Translations under genes and position numbers: made by a program | In this document: positions 42,241 to 53,395 of the stretch, piece by piece | Layout of the letters: every line of letters starts with the position of its first letter | How positions within the stretch are numbered: position 1 is the stretch's first letter | NCBI RefSeq assembly: GCF_004379255.2 | Contig: NW_024599198.1 | Coordinates: forward strand, 124,001-188,000 | Direction of reading: 5' to 3' | DNA: 64,000 bases | DNA from: Salvia splendens | Taxonomy: Eukaryota > Streptophyta > Magnoliopsida > Lamiales > Lamiaceae | Notes under the pieces: model-generated | What the model was told of the DNA's origin: nothing | What the model saw: the letters and a program-made list of their open reading frames with translations, nothing else | Databases searched by the model: none

Positions 42241-45210
42241 TGTCACAACCGCACTTCCTAAGGATAGGAAGCACGGGAAATCGTGACTAGAGGGAGAATT
42301 AAGAAGCGGGGATGAAGGTGGGGATAATCAACTCAAGGCAATACAACTTAACAATCAAAGAGGAAATTCCATTTAAATCGATCAACGTTTCAAAACCCAA
42401 GTCTCATAATGAAAGATAACAGAGTTCAATCATAAGGGAAGTAACATGTTTCAACAGTTCAAAGAAAACAACAGAAATTCTGAAAACATTGAGTAGCGGA
42501 AGCAATTTGAGAGTTTAGCTACTACTATGTATGAAGACATAATAGTAACCGGAACAGTGATTAATACGTTCTTGGATCATCGCTCAACATCCTCCGCCTC
42601 CCGACCCCGCTCAACCTGCACATAGGGAAAACATATGCAGGGGCTGAGTACTTGGTGCACCCAGTGAACTCATGCCCAAAAACATTCACCGTTAAGATAT
42701 GTCAAGCCATCATCGAGTGAATCCCGGGTTTTACTTTTAAAAGGCCGAGAGACACTAAAGTTCATTTCCATAAAACAGTGTCCGCGCGGACTAACATCAT
42801 CCTCCATCATATACCATATCTGAACCATCATGTGAAACGAGACTGTGGCCACAATCTCGATCACTGGACCGGCCGACCTAGGGGACGGCTCACGATCCCC
42901 ATCAGTGCACTAGTCTAAGTAGGGCGTAGCCCTAGTTAGACCCGAATTCGTTAACCATCAAAGTCTAGTAGAGTATCATTCTAGTAGACAATCAGATAGG
43001 CAGTTTCAAAACATAAATACGGCATGACATACTTATAGAAACATCCTTATAACACCGTAACATATTGATTTAAAATAAACGTTAAAGAATAAAGCCCACC
43101 TCAATAGCTTAGAAATTTCCTTTTATAACTTCTCGATCCGACTTTAACGAGCGTGCGAACCACCTTTTCGCAAAATACATAAAAATCATATCAATTCTCG
43201 GTAACGACAATATTTAGAATGCATGCACTCTAATTATAATTTTTAAATTCTTTTTCTCAATTTCCGTGCATTTTCGGTTATTCGGCGGCCGCCCAAGGCG
43301 TCGCGTGCGATGCCGGTCGGCCGCTTACGCTCGTTCTTCCCTTCGTTGGCTCCTCGTATTTTTCCTTAGCGTCGAAAATAAATTCCAAAAATTTATTTAT
43401 GCGCATACTTAAATTTTCGTAATTATTTACCGTTGGAAAAAGTACTAATTTATACTTAGGTAAATTATTCATTCCAAAAACTTCCGGGAATAAACCAAAT
43501 ATTTTCCCCCGATCAAAATTTAATTACCGGACGAGATTAAATTTCTTAGCCACTTTATTCCTCAAGATAATTAATTAGGAAGCCCATCATTTAAAAGAAG
43601 AGTCCACCATTAATTTGACTTCCAAAACTTTATTAAAAGCCCAACCACAAAAACAAAAATCTAAGGCCCAAAATCAAACCAAAACAAACATGAGGCCCAA
43701 TCTCATCTCACTCTCTAACCCCTCTCTCTCTCTTCCCTCTCTCTCTCTCTTCCCTTCCTTCTTCTTCCCACTGCCGTCCGCCACCTCCTCCACGACGAAG
43801 GCACACTGCCGTCGTCTCCTCTCCGGCTCGACACCATCGATGGGATCGCCGCTGCAGCAACGTCGTCGAGGAGTTGACGTCCTCAGCCCGTCGCCGTCGC
43901 TGGGTTCGCCGAGAGGCGTCGCTGCTTCGCCATCGCGCCACCGCCACCGTGCTGCTGCCGCTGCTTCGCCAGGACACCGACACGGCGGGAACGGGGGAGA
44001 AGCTACTGTCGTCACTCACCGAGAGCCGTCGCCCGCCCCGGAACGTCGAGCACGGTTGACCCGCCGCTGCCCGTCGTCGGCGGCGGCTTCCCCTCCACCG
44101 AAACCACTCCGAACCCGCCCGGAAACACTCCGCAAAGACTCGCAACACGTGATATTTACATAAAGCTAGGTTCTTTCTAAGCTTCGGCTACGTACGTCGA
44201 TCGTTTGGAAGATTCTAAGTTGGTTTCTATTTAGTTTGGTTATGGAGGAAAAGCTATGAAACAAGGATGTAATATGCATGAAAAGCTAGAACAACACATG
44301 CTTTAAATAAGGAATGGATTATACCTCCAAGAAATGGTTGAAAATGGTAGAGAAAAACAAAGAATGGTGGCTTCAAAGCTTCCTCCTTCTTCCCGTCGAC
44401 TTCCTCTCGGCGCCTCTCTCTCTCTTTTTTTTTGTGTGTAGTGTGAAGGTGGGGGGGTGGCTTTTGGGGTGTAGATATTGATGGGAAGTGGGGAGGTGAA
44501 AACCGTGAACATCATGGGGGAAATGCAAGAACCGCACGGTCGTGGGGGGGGGGAAGAAGAAGAAAGAAGAAAAAAAACTTGGCCTTAGTTAATTAAATTC
44601 ATACATGGGCTTCCATGATTTACTTTCTATTGGGCTAAAAAAAAAGGAATACCAGCCCAAAATAGTGAAACTACTACTTGATGGATTTAAAGAGTATTTA
44701 GACTCCAAGATTAATTTATTTTTTTAATTGGACTTCAAATTTATTTTGAAAAGTCCAAAATAAATTCATACATTATATATTTTTCGTATTTTCCTTCATC
44801 AATTAAAATTCACGGTCCTTTATTAAATTTTGTTATCTCGTTCTTCATAACCAAAAATTAAAGTACGAGAAATCGTACATAATTTATATTTGGTGTTGTT
44901 CCAAATATAATATTCCTTCAACCATTCCTCGCTTTACGCGCGTCGTTATCCATAAAACATATATTTCTTTCTATTTAATTCATTCGTCTTGCTAAAGAAT
45001 AGCAATTTCGTCGTCGATCTTTCATCGAGGCCTTTAAACGTGCCTCCCATCGATCACAATTAACAACATCAAAACATTCCTTTTCACATCAAACACATAA
45101 ACCATAATTTTCCCCTATCACATTTATCGAGAAGCATAGCATTTCGAAATAATTTTATCAATTATTCCGTTACATAAGATTAATTTCTAACTTAAGGTAC
45201 GGTTGTTACA
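42241..45210 (-). repeat. 5' LTR of Tekay element
   Basis: 2970 bp from TGTCACAACC to TTGTTACA. It includes about 480 bp (44590-45062) missing from the 3' LTR. Both LTRs share a CT-microsatellite and GC-rich block (43720-44120 here). Confidence 0.93.
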
Positions 45211-46569
45211 TGTATAGTTGTCCGTTACAACTCAAATTCAATAAAATTGATATCATTTTTACCTTATTCATCTTTTTTCAATTTAAATTATCCGTTCTCT
45301 TGTTCCAATTTATTGTATAAGTCCAAATTTCAAATTACATAGAAAAAAAAACGAACCGTGAAACCGCCGGTTTTCGAACCAGAACCGTGTAAACCGTCTG
45401 AAAACCGGCGGTTCCGAACCGGAACCGGAACCGTGAAATAGCCTCACGGTCTGGTTCTGGTTCCGAATTCCTATAAACCGGAACCGGAACCGCCGGTTTT
45501 GGAACCGTGGGCAACACTACGTTGGACCCCTAACAGCCGCCCATCGAGACTGGAGCACACCAAATGCGCGCTCAATGTCCTTGCGTGCCGACTCCTGTCG
45601 TGCCGCAAAGTAGGCCTTCCTCTCATCTGATGCGCATCGGATCGTCTTCACAAAGACGGGCCACCTAGGGTATATCCCATCCGCCAAGTAGTAGCCCATA
45701 TCATGTTGGTTGCCGTTGGCGACAAAACTGATGGCCGGACCGACGCTCTGGCACTGCTCGTTGAAAAGGGGCGACGAGTTGAGGACGTTGAGGTCGTTGT
45801 TCGAACCGGATACCCCAAAATACGCATGCCAAATCCACAGCCGGTAATCAGCTACGGCCTCGAGGATCATCGTGGGATTCTTTCCCTTGTAGCCGGTCGT
45901 GTAGAACCCTTTCCAGGCAGCAGGGCAGTTCTTCCACTCCCAATGCATACAATCTATGCTGCCTAACATACCCGAGAACCCATGCTTCTCCCCGTGTATC
46001 TGCATCAGCTCCTGGCAGTCTTCGGGGGTTGGGCTTCGAAGGTACTGCTCACCGAATATTCAACTACGCCCTGACAAAAATACTTCATACATTCAAGGGC
46101 AGTCGTCTCGCAGATGTGGAGGTACTCGTCCTACATGTCTGCCGCGCCTCCGTAGGCCAGCTGCCTGATTGCCGCAGTGCACTTTTGAATAGGTGTGTGG
46201 CCGGGTCTGCCAGCCGCATCGTGCCTGAAGCGGAAACACAGATATCGACGCTCCAAAGCGTCGACAATATGCATAAACAGGGCCCTGCTCATCCTAAAAC
46301 GCCGCCTAAAAAGGTTGGCGTTAAATCGCGGCTCCGGTGCGAAGTAGTCTTCGTATAGCCGCTGATGTGCAGCTACGTGATCCCGGTCAATCACTGCTCG
46401 GCGGTGGACAACGGGTTGAGGTTGAGGTACCGCCGGCTGCGAGGCCCGTTGTAGCAAGCCGGTCTATCTCTCGGGACGTATATGCATCCAAATGTTCGTT
46501 CAAACGCCGTTCGTACTCCTCAGCATCCCCACCACTACCACTACTACTACCACCCGCGTTACTCATTTC

Positions 46570-46670
46570 GCGTTGTTGTTGATCTTGTACAGAAATTAAG
46601 ATAGAGAGAGTACTCGTTAAAACAAGTAGTGCGAATGAAAATGTCGTGCAAATCACGTATATATAGTGTT
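46570..46670 (-). promoter_or_regulatory. Shared Harbinger promoter and leader (element F)
   Basis: The same TATATATA box (about 46658) and leader as before the ORF1 of C and E, here in front of a transposase start. Confidence 0.8.
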
Positions 46671-46852
46671 TTAAAAATTAAAAAAAAATCGTTCGCCGGT
46701 TCCTCGCCGATCGGGAGGCTGCAATAGCGGCGAGCCGATCGGCGAGCGCCCGGGAATCGGTGTAGCCTCACCGAAATTCTCGCCGATTTGGAGCTCGCCG
46801 GCTGCAATAGTTCGGCGAGCCGCTGGCTCGCCGACCACTGCAGATGCTCTTA

Positions 46853-48789
46853 TAGAGGTATATAGAGATGTATATATAGTGAATTATAAGAACTATATGT
46901 TGTATGCTACTTCATATGTAATTTAGTGTGTGTTTTGTAATACGATTATATTGGACATTTTAAAATGGATTATTAAATTAATATTAATTGTAAATTACTT
47001 ATAATTTATGCTTTCTATGTTAATAGTTATTTTTCAATGTTGTAAAGTTTATATTAATTGAGTTTTTATATCATTGCCAAAAAGGAGTATTCTTCTTTAC
47101 TCTATTTTGTTAAAATTTGGTTTTAATTTATTCTCGCTAATTTTATTTATCATCTCTCTGAAAATGTACGGTTAAAATTTTCAGTAAGTTTATGTGGCAA
47201 AATTTTGTACAACCAAAAAATGGCTAATTTTGAGAAAAAATTAGTTTATTTATTCATTAAATTAAAGCTTATGGGCGCATTCTTACTACGTGGGACGTGC
47301 ATAAGATTGTGGTCGTATATTAATGATTTATGTATAATTATTTTACATTTTTAGAACCTTAAAATATAATTAGTGCATTTTTAATTCAAATTTGAAAAGT
47401 AATAGAGAAGGAAATTCAAATATTAAAAAAAAATTGAATTTAGGCCGAAGGCTAATTAAGTCTGTTAATTTTTCTACTAACAACATATATCTATCTATAT
47501 ATTTGTACTATATGTTTTTGCTCGGTTGTTTTGGGGGAAATTTTAAGGGACTTCCCCCCTGATTTATTATTTTAATAATGTATAATTAATATATCTATTT
47601 ATACTATACTTAAAAGCTCGATTGTTTTGGGGGGGAATTTTAAGAGACTTTTCCCTGATTTATTATTTTAATAATGTATATTTAATACATTAAATTGCTT
47701 CTAATATCACTTTTTGGAAAATTTGGTTGTTCATTATTCCTCATTTTTACATTTGTATTCCGTATTTAGTTTTACAGTCAAAATATCTTTTGATTTTTAT
47801 TTTTTAATTTAAAATTATTGGTAACTGTGTCTTCTTTTAAAAATATCGGTATACTCTGACCATTTGAATTTCTCTTCTTTCTTTATGTTAGGATTGGTAT
47901 ACTGAAAAGCATATTTCGAGCATGTTACATGGATAGAATTGCTTGTATAAAATAAACTTTACAATCCACTTTTAACCCAAGGCGAGAAGAAGTAATTTTA
48001 TGCATTGGCGTTTGCTTATGCATTTATAAGATGTTTCTCAAACATTTAAATGTATAAGAAGCAAACAAGTCTAATTCTTCTGCAATAGTAGACTGGTCGT
48101 GAACGACGTTCACATAAGGTGACGCAGTCGATTCTTTGTAGAAGAGAAATAGAATTTTACAACATAGATAGGCTTTGGCTACCTACCGTGAAAGGTTGCA
48201 GTGTCAGTTCGTATGTTTCCTTACCTTAGGAAATAAACGACACTGGTGTGGTATAGCACTGAAGGATCTAACAGTTGAGATAAGTCTTTATTGCTATTTA
48301 CTGAAAGACGAGGTCTTGGTGATTGTTATTTCTTAATCATTGTTGATATAACATTGAGCATACGATATTGATTATGCACTACTTTGATTTATCAAATGGT
48401 GCGAATTTTTCGCAATTTAAGAATCTTCATATCTTGGGTAGTGGTGATCAATGTCTAGAGGTGCTAGTATTGTTATTGCAATGAATCGTGTGTTGGGTGA
48501 GTCCAGTTTGATAATATCCTCAAGAGGAGTTCGAAAAAGATTTTACTATTCAGAAACCCGGCCGGTTGGAATTTATTCCAGAATAATAAATAAAGATTTT
48601 GCACTAGACAACTCTTGGAAAAAGATATTAACTAATTAAAGTCAAATAACATACTTAAATTAATTAATAGATATTTATATCTTAAACAAGGGAAATAATA
48701 AATTAAAGAGGTAAAACTCGAATTACTGGTAATTTGGGATTGAACGGGCAATCAATATTATTTTACTGTAGTGGGTGATAATAATATTC
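46853..48789. other. AT-rich intergenic region
   Basis: No gene is recognised. A 96-bp tandem repeat (GCTCGGTTGTTTTGGGGG at 47520, GCTCGATTGTTTTGGGGG at 47616, each followed by TGATTTATTATTTTAATAATGTATA) is the only clear structure. Bases 48100-48780 may already belong to the copia LTR, whose outer edge is uncertain. Confidence 0.55.
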
Positions 48790-49357
48790 TGTTGGACTTG
48801 TATTAAATTGGGGCTCAATTTAATTAATAAAAGTCCAACAGGTTTGGCCCAAGTCCGACCTCCATGGATCTCTAATCTAGCCCATCATAACTCTATATAT
48901 AAAGGAGATTAGGGAGAAGACAAATGAATTAATTTTTATTAAAATTTCGTTCCTCTCTCTCTGGGATTGAACGTATTTTTCAGTTCTCTCAAGAACTGAA
49001 TTTTTGTCTTATTCTCTAATTAAGTCATTTTGATTCTGACAAGCTTTGCCCACCCAAAGGTCAGATTCTGAGTTCGGGATACAAATTAGAAGGTTCTTGG
49101 TTGAGTACGAAGAACATCACGTGGAGAAGGCGCAAGCAATCGTCGATTCTTTGGAGAATCAGATCGGTAATTCTAATCCGTAGGAAATTCATGTTTTAGG
49201 TTTTAATTCCTTTTACATGAATTATTTGCGTTCTTGTATGCAATTTTGTGTTTAACATGTGAATCAATTAATCCCATAATCAGTCAAATAGATCTGTATG
49301 CATGATTGATTTGTTTATGCATGTCTTCTGTTGTGCAAGGGGCACCAAACCCCAGCA
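48790..49357 (+). repeat. 5' LTR of Ty1/copia element (outer edge uncertain)
   Basis: The inner edge is firm: CCCCAGCA at 49357 followed by the PBS. The outer edge is set at TGTTGGAC (48790), which roughly mirrors the CCAGCA end, but a longer LTR is possible. A TATATATAAAG box lies at about 48893-48903, then a CTCTCTCTC stretch. Confidence 0.6.
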
Positions 49358-49359
49358 AT

Positions 49360-49371
49360 TGGTATCAGAGC
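49360..49371 (+). other. Primer binding site of copia element
   Basis: TGGTATCAGAGC, initiator tRNA-Met type, two bases after the LTR. It gives plus orientation. Confidence 0.93.
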
Positions 49372-50099
49372 CAATTTTTTGCTCTGATTATGTGGATTAA
49401 TCTCATGTTATGCGCTGCTAATTTGGAGAGAATATTCGTTTTTTTCTTTCTCCATTTAATTCCCCAATTATTAATCATTGCGTAATGATTACCAATTGTT
49501 TAGATTCACTTGTGGCATGTTTCTATTTTTAATGAATTGCTAATATGTGAATCGGTGGATAACATGGGGAATTCGCACCGCATGATGATATTCAATTCGT
49601 TGTGTTTGTACGTGAGAATGGAATTGGCATTGGTTGAATCTATTTGCGACATGGGAGTTGCAATGGTGATTCCCGGCGGTGAGGAGATACAGCGGCAGCA
49701 GCGGCGACCGGAGAGAAGGCTGCCCAAGCTGGGTTGTCTGGACGGCGCAGCAGTAGCAACAGTGATGACGCTATATCAGCTCAGACATCTGCAGAGACGA
49801 TGACGTCGCAACAGCAACGGCGACGCAGCAGTGACGAAGGCGATCGGACAGCAACACAGCAGCTGCCACTGCAGTGGCTGCAGACGTGAACATCGTTGCG
49901 GACTGCAGCGGGAGCCTCTCGTTGGCTGATCTCACGACTTGGGCTGCGCAAAACTGACCCAGGCGGATGAGAAGGTCCGATCAGCTTCCTTCAGCGGTGA
50001 ATTTCGAGTGGGAGCCCGTTGGTGGCGTTTCCCAGGCTCGTGTAGCGACGCAACATTCAAAATTAGTTAGGGTTTCTTAACCCTATGAACTAATTTTGG

Positions 50100-52720
50100 A
50101 GAATCATTCAAAATTAGTTAGGTTTCCCAAACCTAGGAATTAATTTTGAATATTTTTTAAGATATAATTTAGAATAAGATTTGACATATCTTAAATGGGT
50201 TATCTAAAATTTGTTTTTAATTAAATTATGGATTAGTTGAAATTTATTCTTATTTTATAGATTTGGATAGATATCCTAATAAATCCTATATAAATTTGGA
50301 TAATAATAATTAATTTATTTTCTTTTGTCTTATGCATTTATATAAATTAATTTTATGAAAATGAATCTAGATAGACTAGATAAATAATTAATTAAATTTG
50401 GATTTTATCCTTATTTTATGGATTTAGATATATTTAATTATATCTAGAGAAATCCTAGATAAATTTGGATGAATAATTAAATTTATTTCTGTCATATGGA
50501 TTTAGATAGATTTTATTCTATCTTGTTGAATCCTTGATTGACTAAGATAAATATTAATTAAGTTTATCCATATCTTGTAGATATTGATAGATTTATATCT
50601 ATCTAGAATATATCTTAGTAGATTTGGATAATTAAAATCTATGTTTATCTTTATCTTGTGGATATTTATAGGATTAATTCTATTTAGAAAATATCCTAGT
50701 AGATTTAGATAATTAAATGTATCTCTATCATATAGATATTGATAGATTTATATCTGTCTAGAATATATCTTAGAAGATTTAGATAATTGTTAATCCAGTA
50801 TTGTAATTATCTTTTGAATTTAAGATAGATTTAGTTCTATCTAGTTAAATCCTAGTTGAATTAATTAATATTAATTCTAGTTTATCCTAATTTTATGGAT
50901 ATAAATAGATTTTTTTCTATTTAGAAAATATCCTAGATAAATTTGGATAAAGATAATACAAGATAATCCTTATCTAATTGGATTTTGATAAAATTAATTT
51001 TATCGAGAATAAATCCTAATAGATATGATATATTCTAGTTTCTATTCTAAATAATCTAAGATTTTTTTAAATCTTGGAATGATTGGATTTTATCTTTATC
51101 TTATGGATTTGGAGAAATTTGTTTTTATCCTGAAATATCCTAGTATGATTTAGATAATGATAATCCAATGTCAGTCTTATCTTGAATTTTAGGATTTGAT
51201 TTTATTCATATAAAATCTAGAATATCCTAATTGTAGAGGTGTGTATTCGGGTTTCGGTTCGGTTTTTCACCCAAACCGAACCAAAACCAAAAACCGAATT
51301 TAGGCTAAAATCAAAACCGAAAACCGGAAAACCGAAAACCGAACTTAATAAACCGAAAAACCGAAATTTTGTGCAATTTTAAAAAGCCTAAAAACTTAAA
51401 ATCGAAAATAACACAAAAAATCATAGTAACATAAATAACATCCACCAAAACATAATAAAAAATAAAGTTTCATGATATCTAATTAATTTACAACATATTA
51501 TAACAAATTAACAATGTAAATCCATTCCCAAGTCTTCAATCTTCTTCATTCCACGGGATGAGCTTTGGCCATAATTTTTATCATAAGCTTTGAATCAACT
51601 TTGTAAAATCTGAAATACAAAATAATGCCATAAGTTATGTACAATGAAGCATAGAATATATGAATGTATAAGGAAACTGGAAATGCTACTAACAGTAGAT
51701 AGGTTGAGAAAATAAGAATAAAAAAAATTGAATTTGGGGCAGCAGATCTGGATGATTAAGGGAGCATCCAATTTTTAAATATCATAACACTTAATTTAAG
51801 CATATGAATTCAGCTTCAATACTTGCAATATTCATTTTTAAATATCAAAGTTTATATGTCTTATCTTCTTTTATGGTTCCTAAAAGAACAGATCCAAATA
51901 CTTATCGTCTGAAGAACACATGAATGCCTAAACACAATAACATTAGAAGTATTTTAATTTTGAACACTAATTTGAGAGCTGTGAAGAAATAGATAAGTTT
52001 GAGATTTTACCTTCTTCTGAAGACAGCGTGGATGGCTGGAGCACGGCCAAAGGCGGCGCGGATGGCTGAAGCACAGCTGCACTGCTGGAGGGCGGAGACT
52101 GCGTGATGGCTGGAGACGATGGGTTGGAATAGAGATAGGCGACGGGTTGGAGGCTTAGAGCTCGTGAGATTTAGCCTTTAGGGTTAAAGACTTAGAGTGG
52201 AAACTGGAGTTGAGAGTGGAGGAAGAGAGATTGAGAATTGAGAATGGAGGTGGAGAAATTGAGAATGGAGGCGGAGAGGCAGATTGGGAATGGATGCAGA
52301 AATTTTTTTAGGGTTAGAGTTATATATATATTTTATTATATTTATATTAAATAAATTCGGTTATTCGGTTTTTTTTCTTCGCCCGAACCGAACCGAACCA
52401 AAAAACTGAAATTTTTATATTTTCAAAACCGAACCGAACCGAAAAAACTGAAATAACCGAACTGAATTTCAAAATTTTGATTTGGTTTGGTTCGGATATT
52501 CGTTTTCCAATTTTTTTGCTCACCCCTACCTAATTGGATTTAGATAGGTTAAATTCTATCTAATTAAATCCTAATAAATTTGGATAACCATTATCCAAGA
52601 TAAATTTTATCAAATCCAAAATTTCTATTTTGTATAAGATAAGAATTAATTATTTAATTAAATCTCCCTAGATTTATTAAATAATTTTCAATAATTATCC
52701 AGTGTGATTAATCACCATGA
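50100..52720 (+). repeat. Degenerate tandem repeats in copia leader
   Basis: Many diverged copies, about 80-100 bp, of a unit containing TTATCTTATGGATAT, AGATAGATTT, TCTATCTAGAA, TATCCTAGTAGATTTGGATAA. They start near 50150, run to 51225 and continue after the nested hAT from 52537 to about 52720. The exact period and copy number need alignment. Confidence 0.7.
51234..52528. mobile_element. Non-autonomous hAT in copia leader
   Basis: 1295 bp with ends TAGAGGTGTG and, inverted, TAGGGGTGAG and 8-bp duplication CCTAATTG (51226-51233 and 52529-52536). Subterminal parts are rich in GGTTCGG/CCGAACC. No transposase segment is seen in the middle. Confidence 0.93.
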
Positions 52721-52887
52721 ATTAAATGGATTTATTTGTTTATTTGGTGTTAATCTGTTTTAAGTAGATTATCTGCCTTATCTACTTATGTGATAATTAT
52801 GCAAAAACCATGTTTAAAATGACTAAGCGATAATTACAACAATGCGTTTGTATATGGTCTCCATAAATTGTTCTATATATGAAGTAG

Positions 52888-53065
52888 TTTCTAATATTGT
52901 CGCGACCCACCTTAGTGGGAGCAATAATCCTACGAAATAGCAAGTTTATAAGATTAGACTTCTTAATAGTAAATTGTTTAAACTAGAAGGATGTTTCTAA
53001 TATTATCGCGACCCACCCTGGTGGGAGCCATAATCCTGTGAAATTGCAAGTTCATATGTTTAAAC
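52888..53065 (+). repeat. 106-bp tandem repeat in copia leader
   Basis: TTTCTAATATTGTCGCGACC at 52888 recurs at 52994, both followed by CACC..GTGGGAGC and AATCCT. The second copy is partial. Confidence 0.8.
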
Positions 53066-53395
53066 ATATTTATAAGATAGCTATGGAATTATGTTAGTGG
53101 CGTACGATCGTCTCTAGAAGGAGTATCAAAACAGAAATGAAATTTCTAGATGCTAATATTTATGGTAAAAGCTTAGGCAATGTTTGGCGGACAAGCCACC
53201 TTAGTGGTCTCTGGACTATTCGTCGATATTGTGACCAGGAAATTGTTGGAATCCAAATTTGTATGACCTCCCTAGAGGCGTACTTATTTTGGTTTTGGCA
53301 GTTGCGAGATACATAAATTGTTTTGTGGTTGTTTGCGATTATGTATCAAGCATAGTATGTGATAAATAGTTTTCTTTCTTCTCAGTCAAATTCTT

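Larger units (their letters stand above)
33774..45210 (-). mobile_element. Ty3/gypsy chromovirus, Tekay/Del lineage, complete
   Basis: Two LTRs, TGTAT duplication (33769-33773 and 45211-45215), iMet PBS, PPT, an upstream extra reading frame, gag-pol and a chromodomain, all on the minus strand. It is inserted in the hAT. Sequence agreement between the LTRs is high apart from one 480-bp gap, so the insertion is young compared with the surrounding elements. Confidence 0.96.
33187..45519. mobile_element. Non-autonomous hAT inside Harbinger F, carrying Tekay element
   Basis: Ends TAGAGATGCCCAC and, inverted, TAGTGTTGCCCAC; 8-bp duplication CGTTGGAC at 33179-33186 and 45520-45527. About 890 bp remain when the Tekay element is removed; they are rich in GGTTCCGG/CCGGAACC and have no coding capacity. 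Confidence 0.94.
32893..46566 (-). pseudogene. Harbinger DDE transposase, element F, split at 33186/45520
   Basis: The right part, from the ATG at 46566, has a Ser/Gly-rich start, a frameshift, then FRRRFRMSRALFMHIVDAL (46457-46131), more shifts, and 46005-45517 with GMLGSIDCMHWEW, HPTMI-like NPTMILEAVADYRLWIWHAY, NNDLNVL and ARKDIERAFGVLQSRWAAVRG, which contain the D, D, E residues. The left part (33186-32893) continues with LWHIDCIADIMYACIIMHNM and, after another shift, a C-terminal QLKKDLIEEFWARR. The two halves join exactly across the hAT target duplication. It was already decaying or has decayed since. Confidence 0.9.
32595..46849. mobile_element. PIF/Harbinger element F, transposase only, split by nested insert
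   Basis: Ends GAGCATCACAGTGGTCGGCG and, inverted at the right, GAGCATCTGCAGTGGTCGGCG; TTA duplications at 32592-32594 and 46850-46852. Without the 12.3 kb insert (33187-45519 plus one 8-bp target copy) it would be about 1.9 kb. It carries one transposase gene and no ORF1. Both ends, promoter and leader are closely similar to those of element C. Confidence 0.93.

Noticed and set aside
49510..49803. 97-codon frame after the copia PBS
   Set aside because: No similarity recognised; it lies in the leader and ends in a CAGCAG-rich low-complexity stretch.
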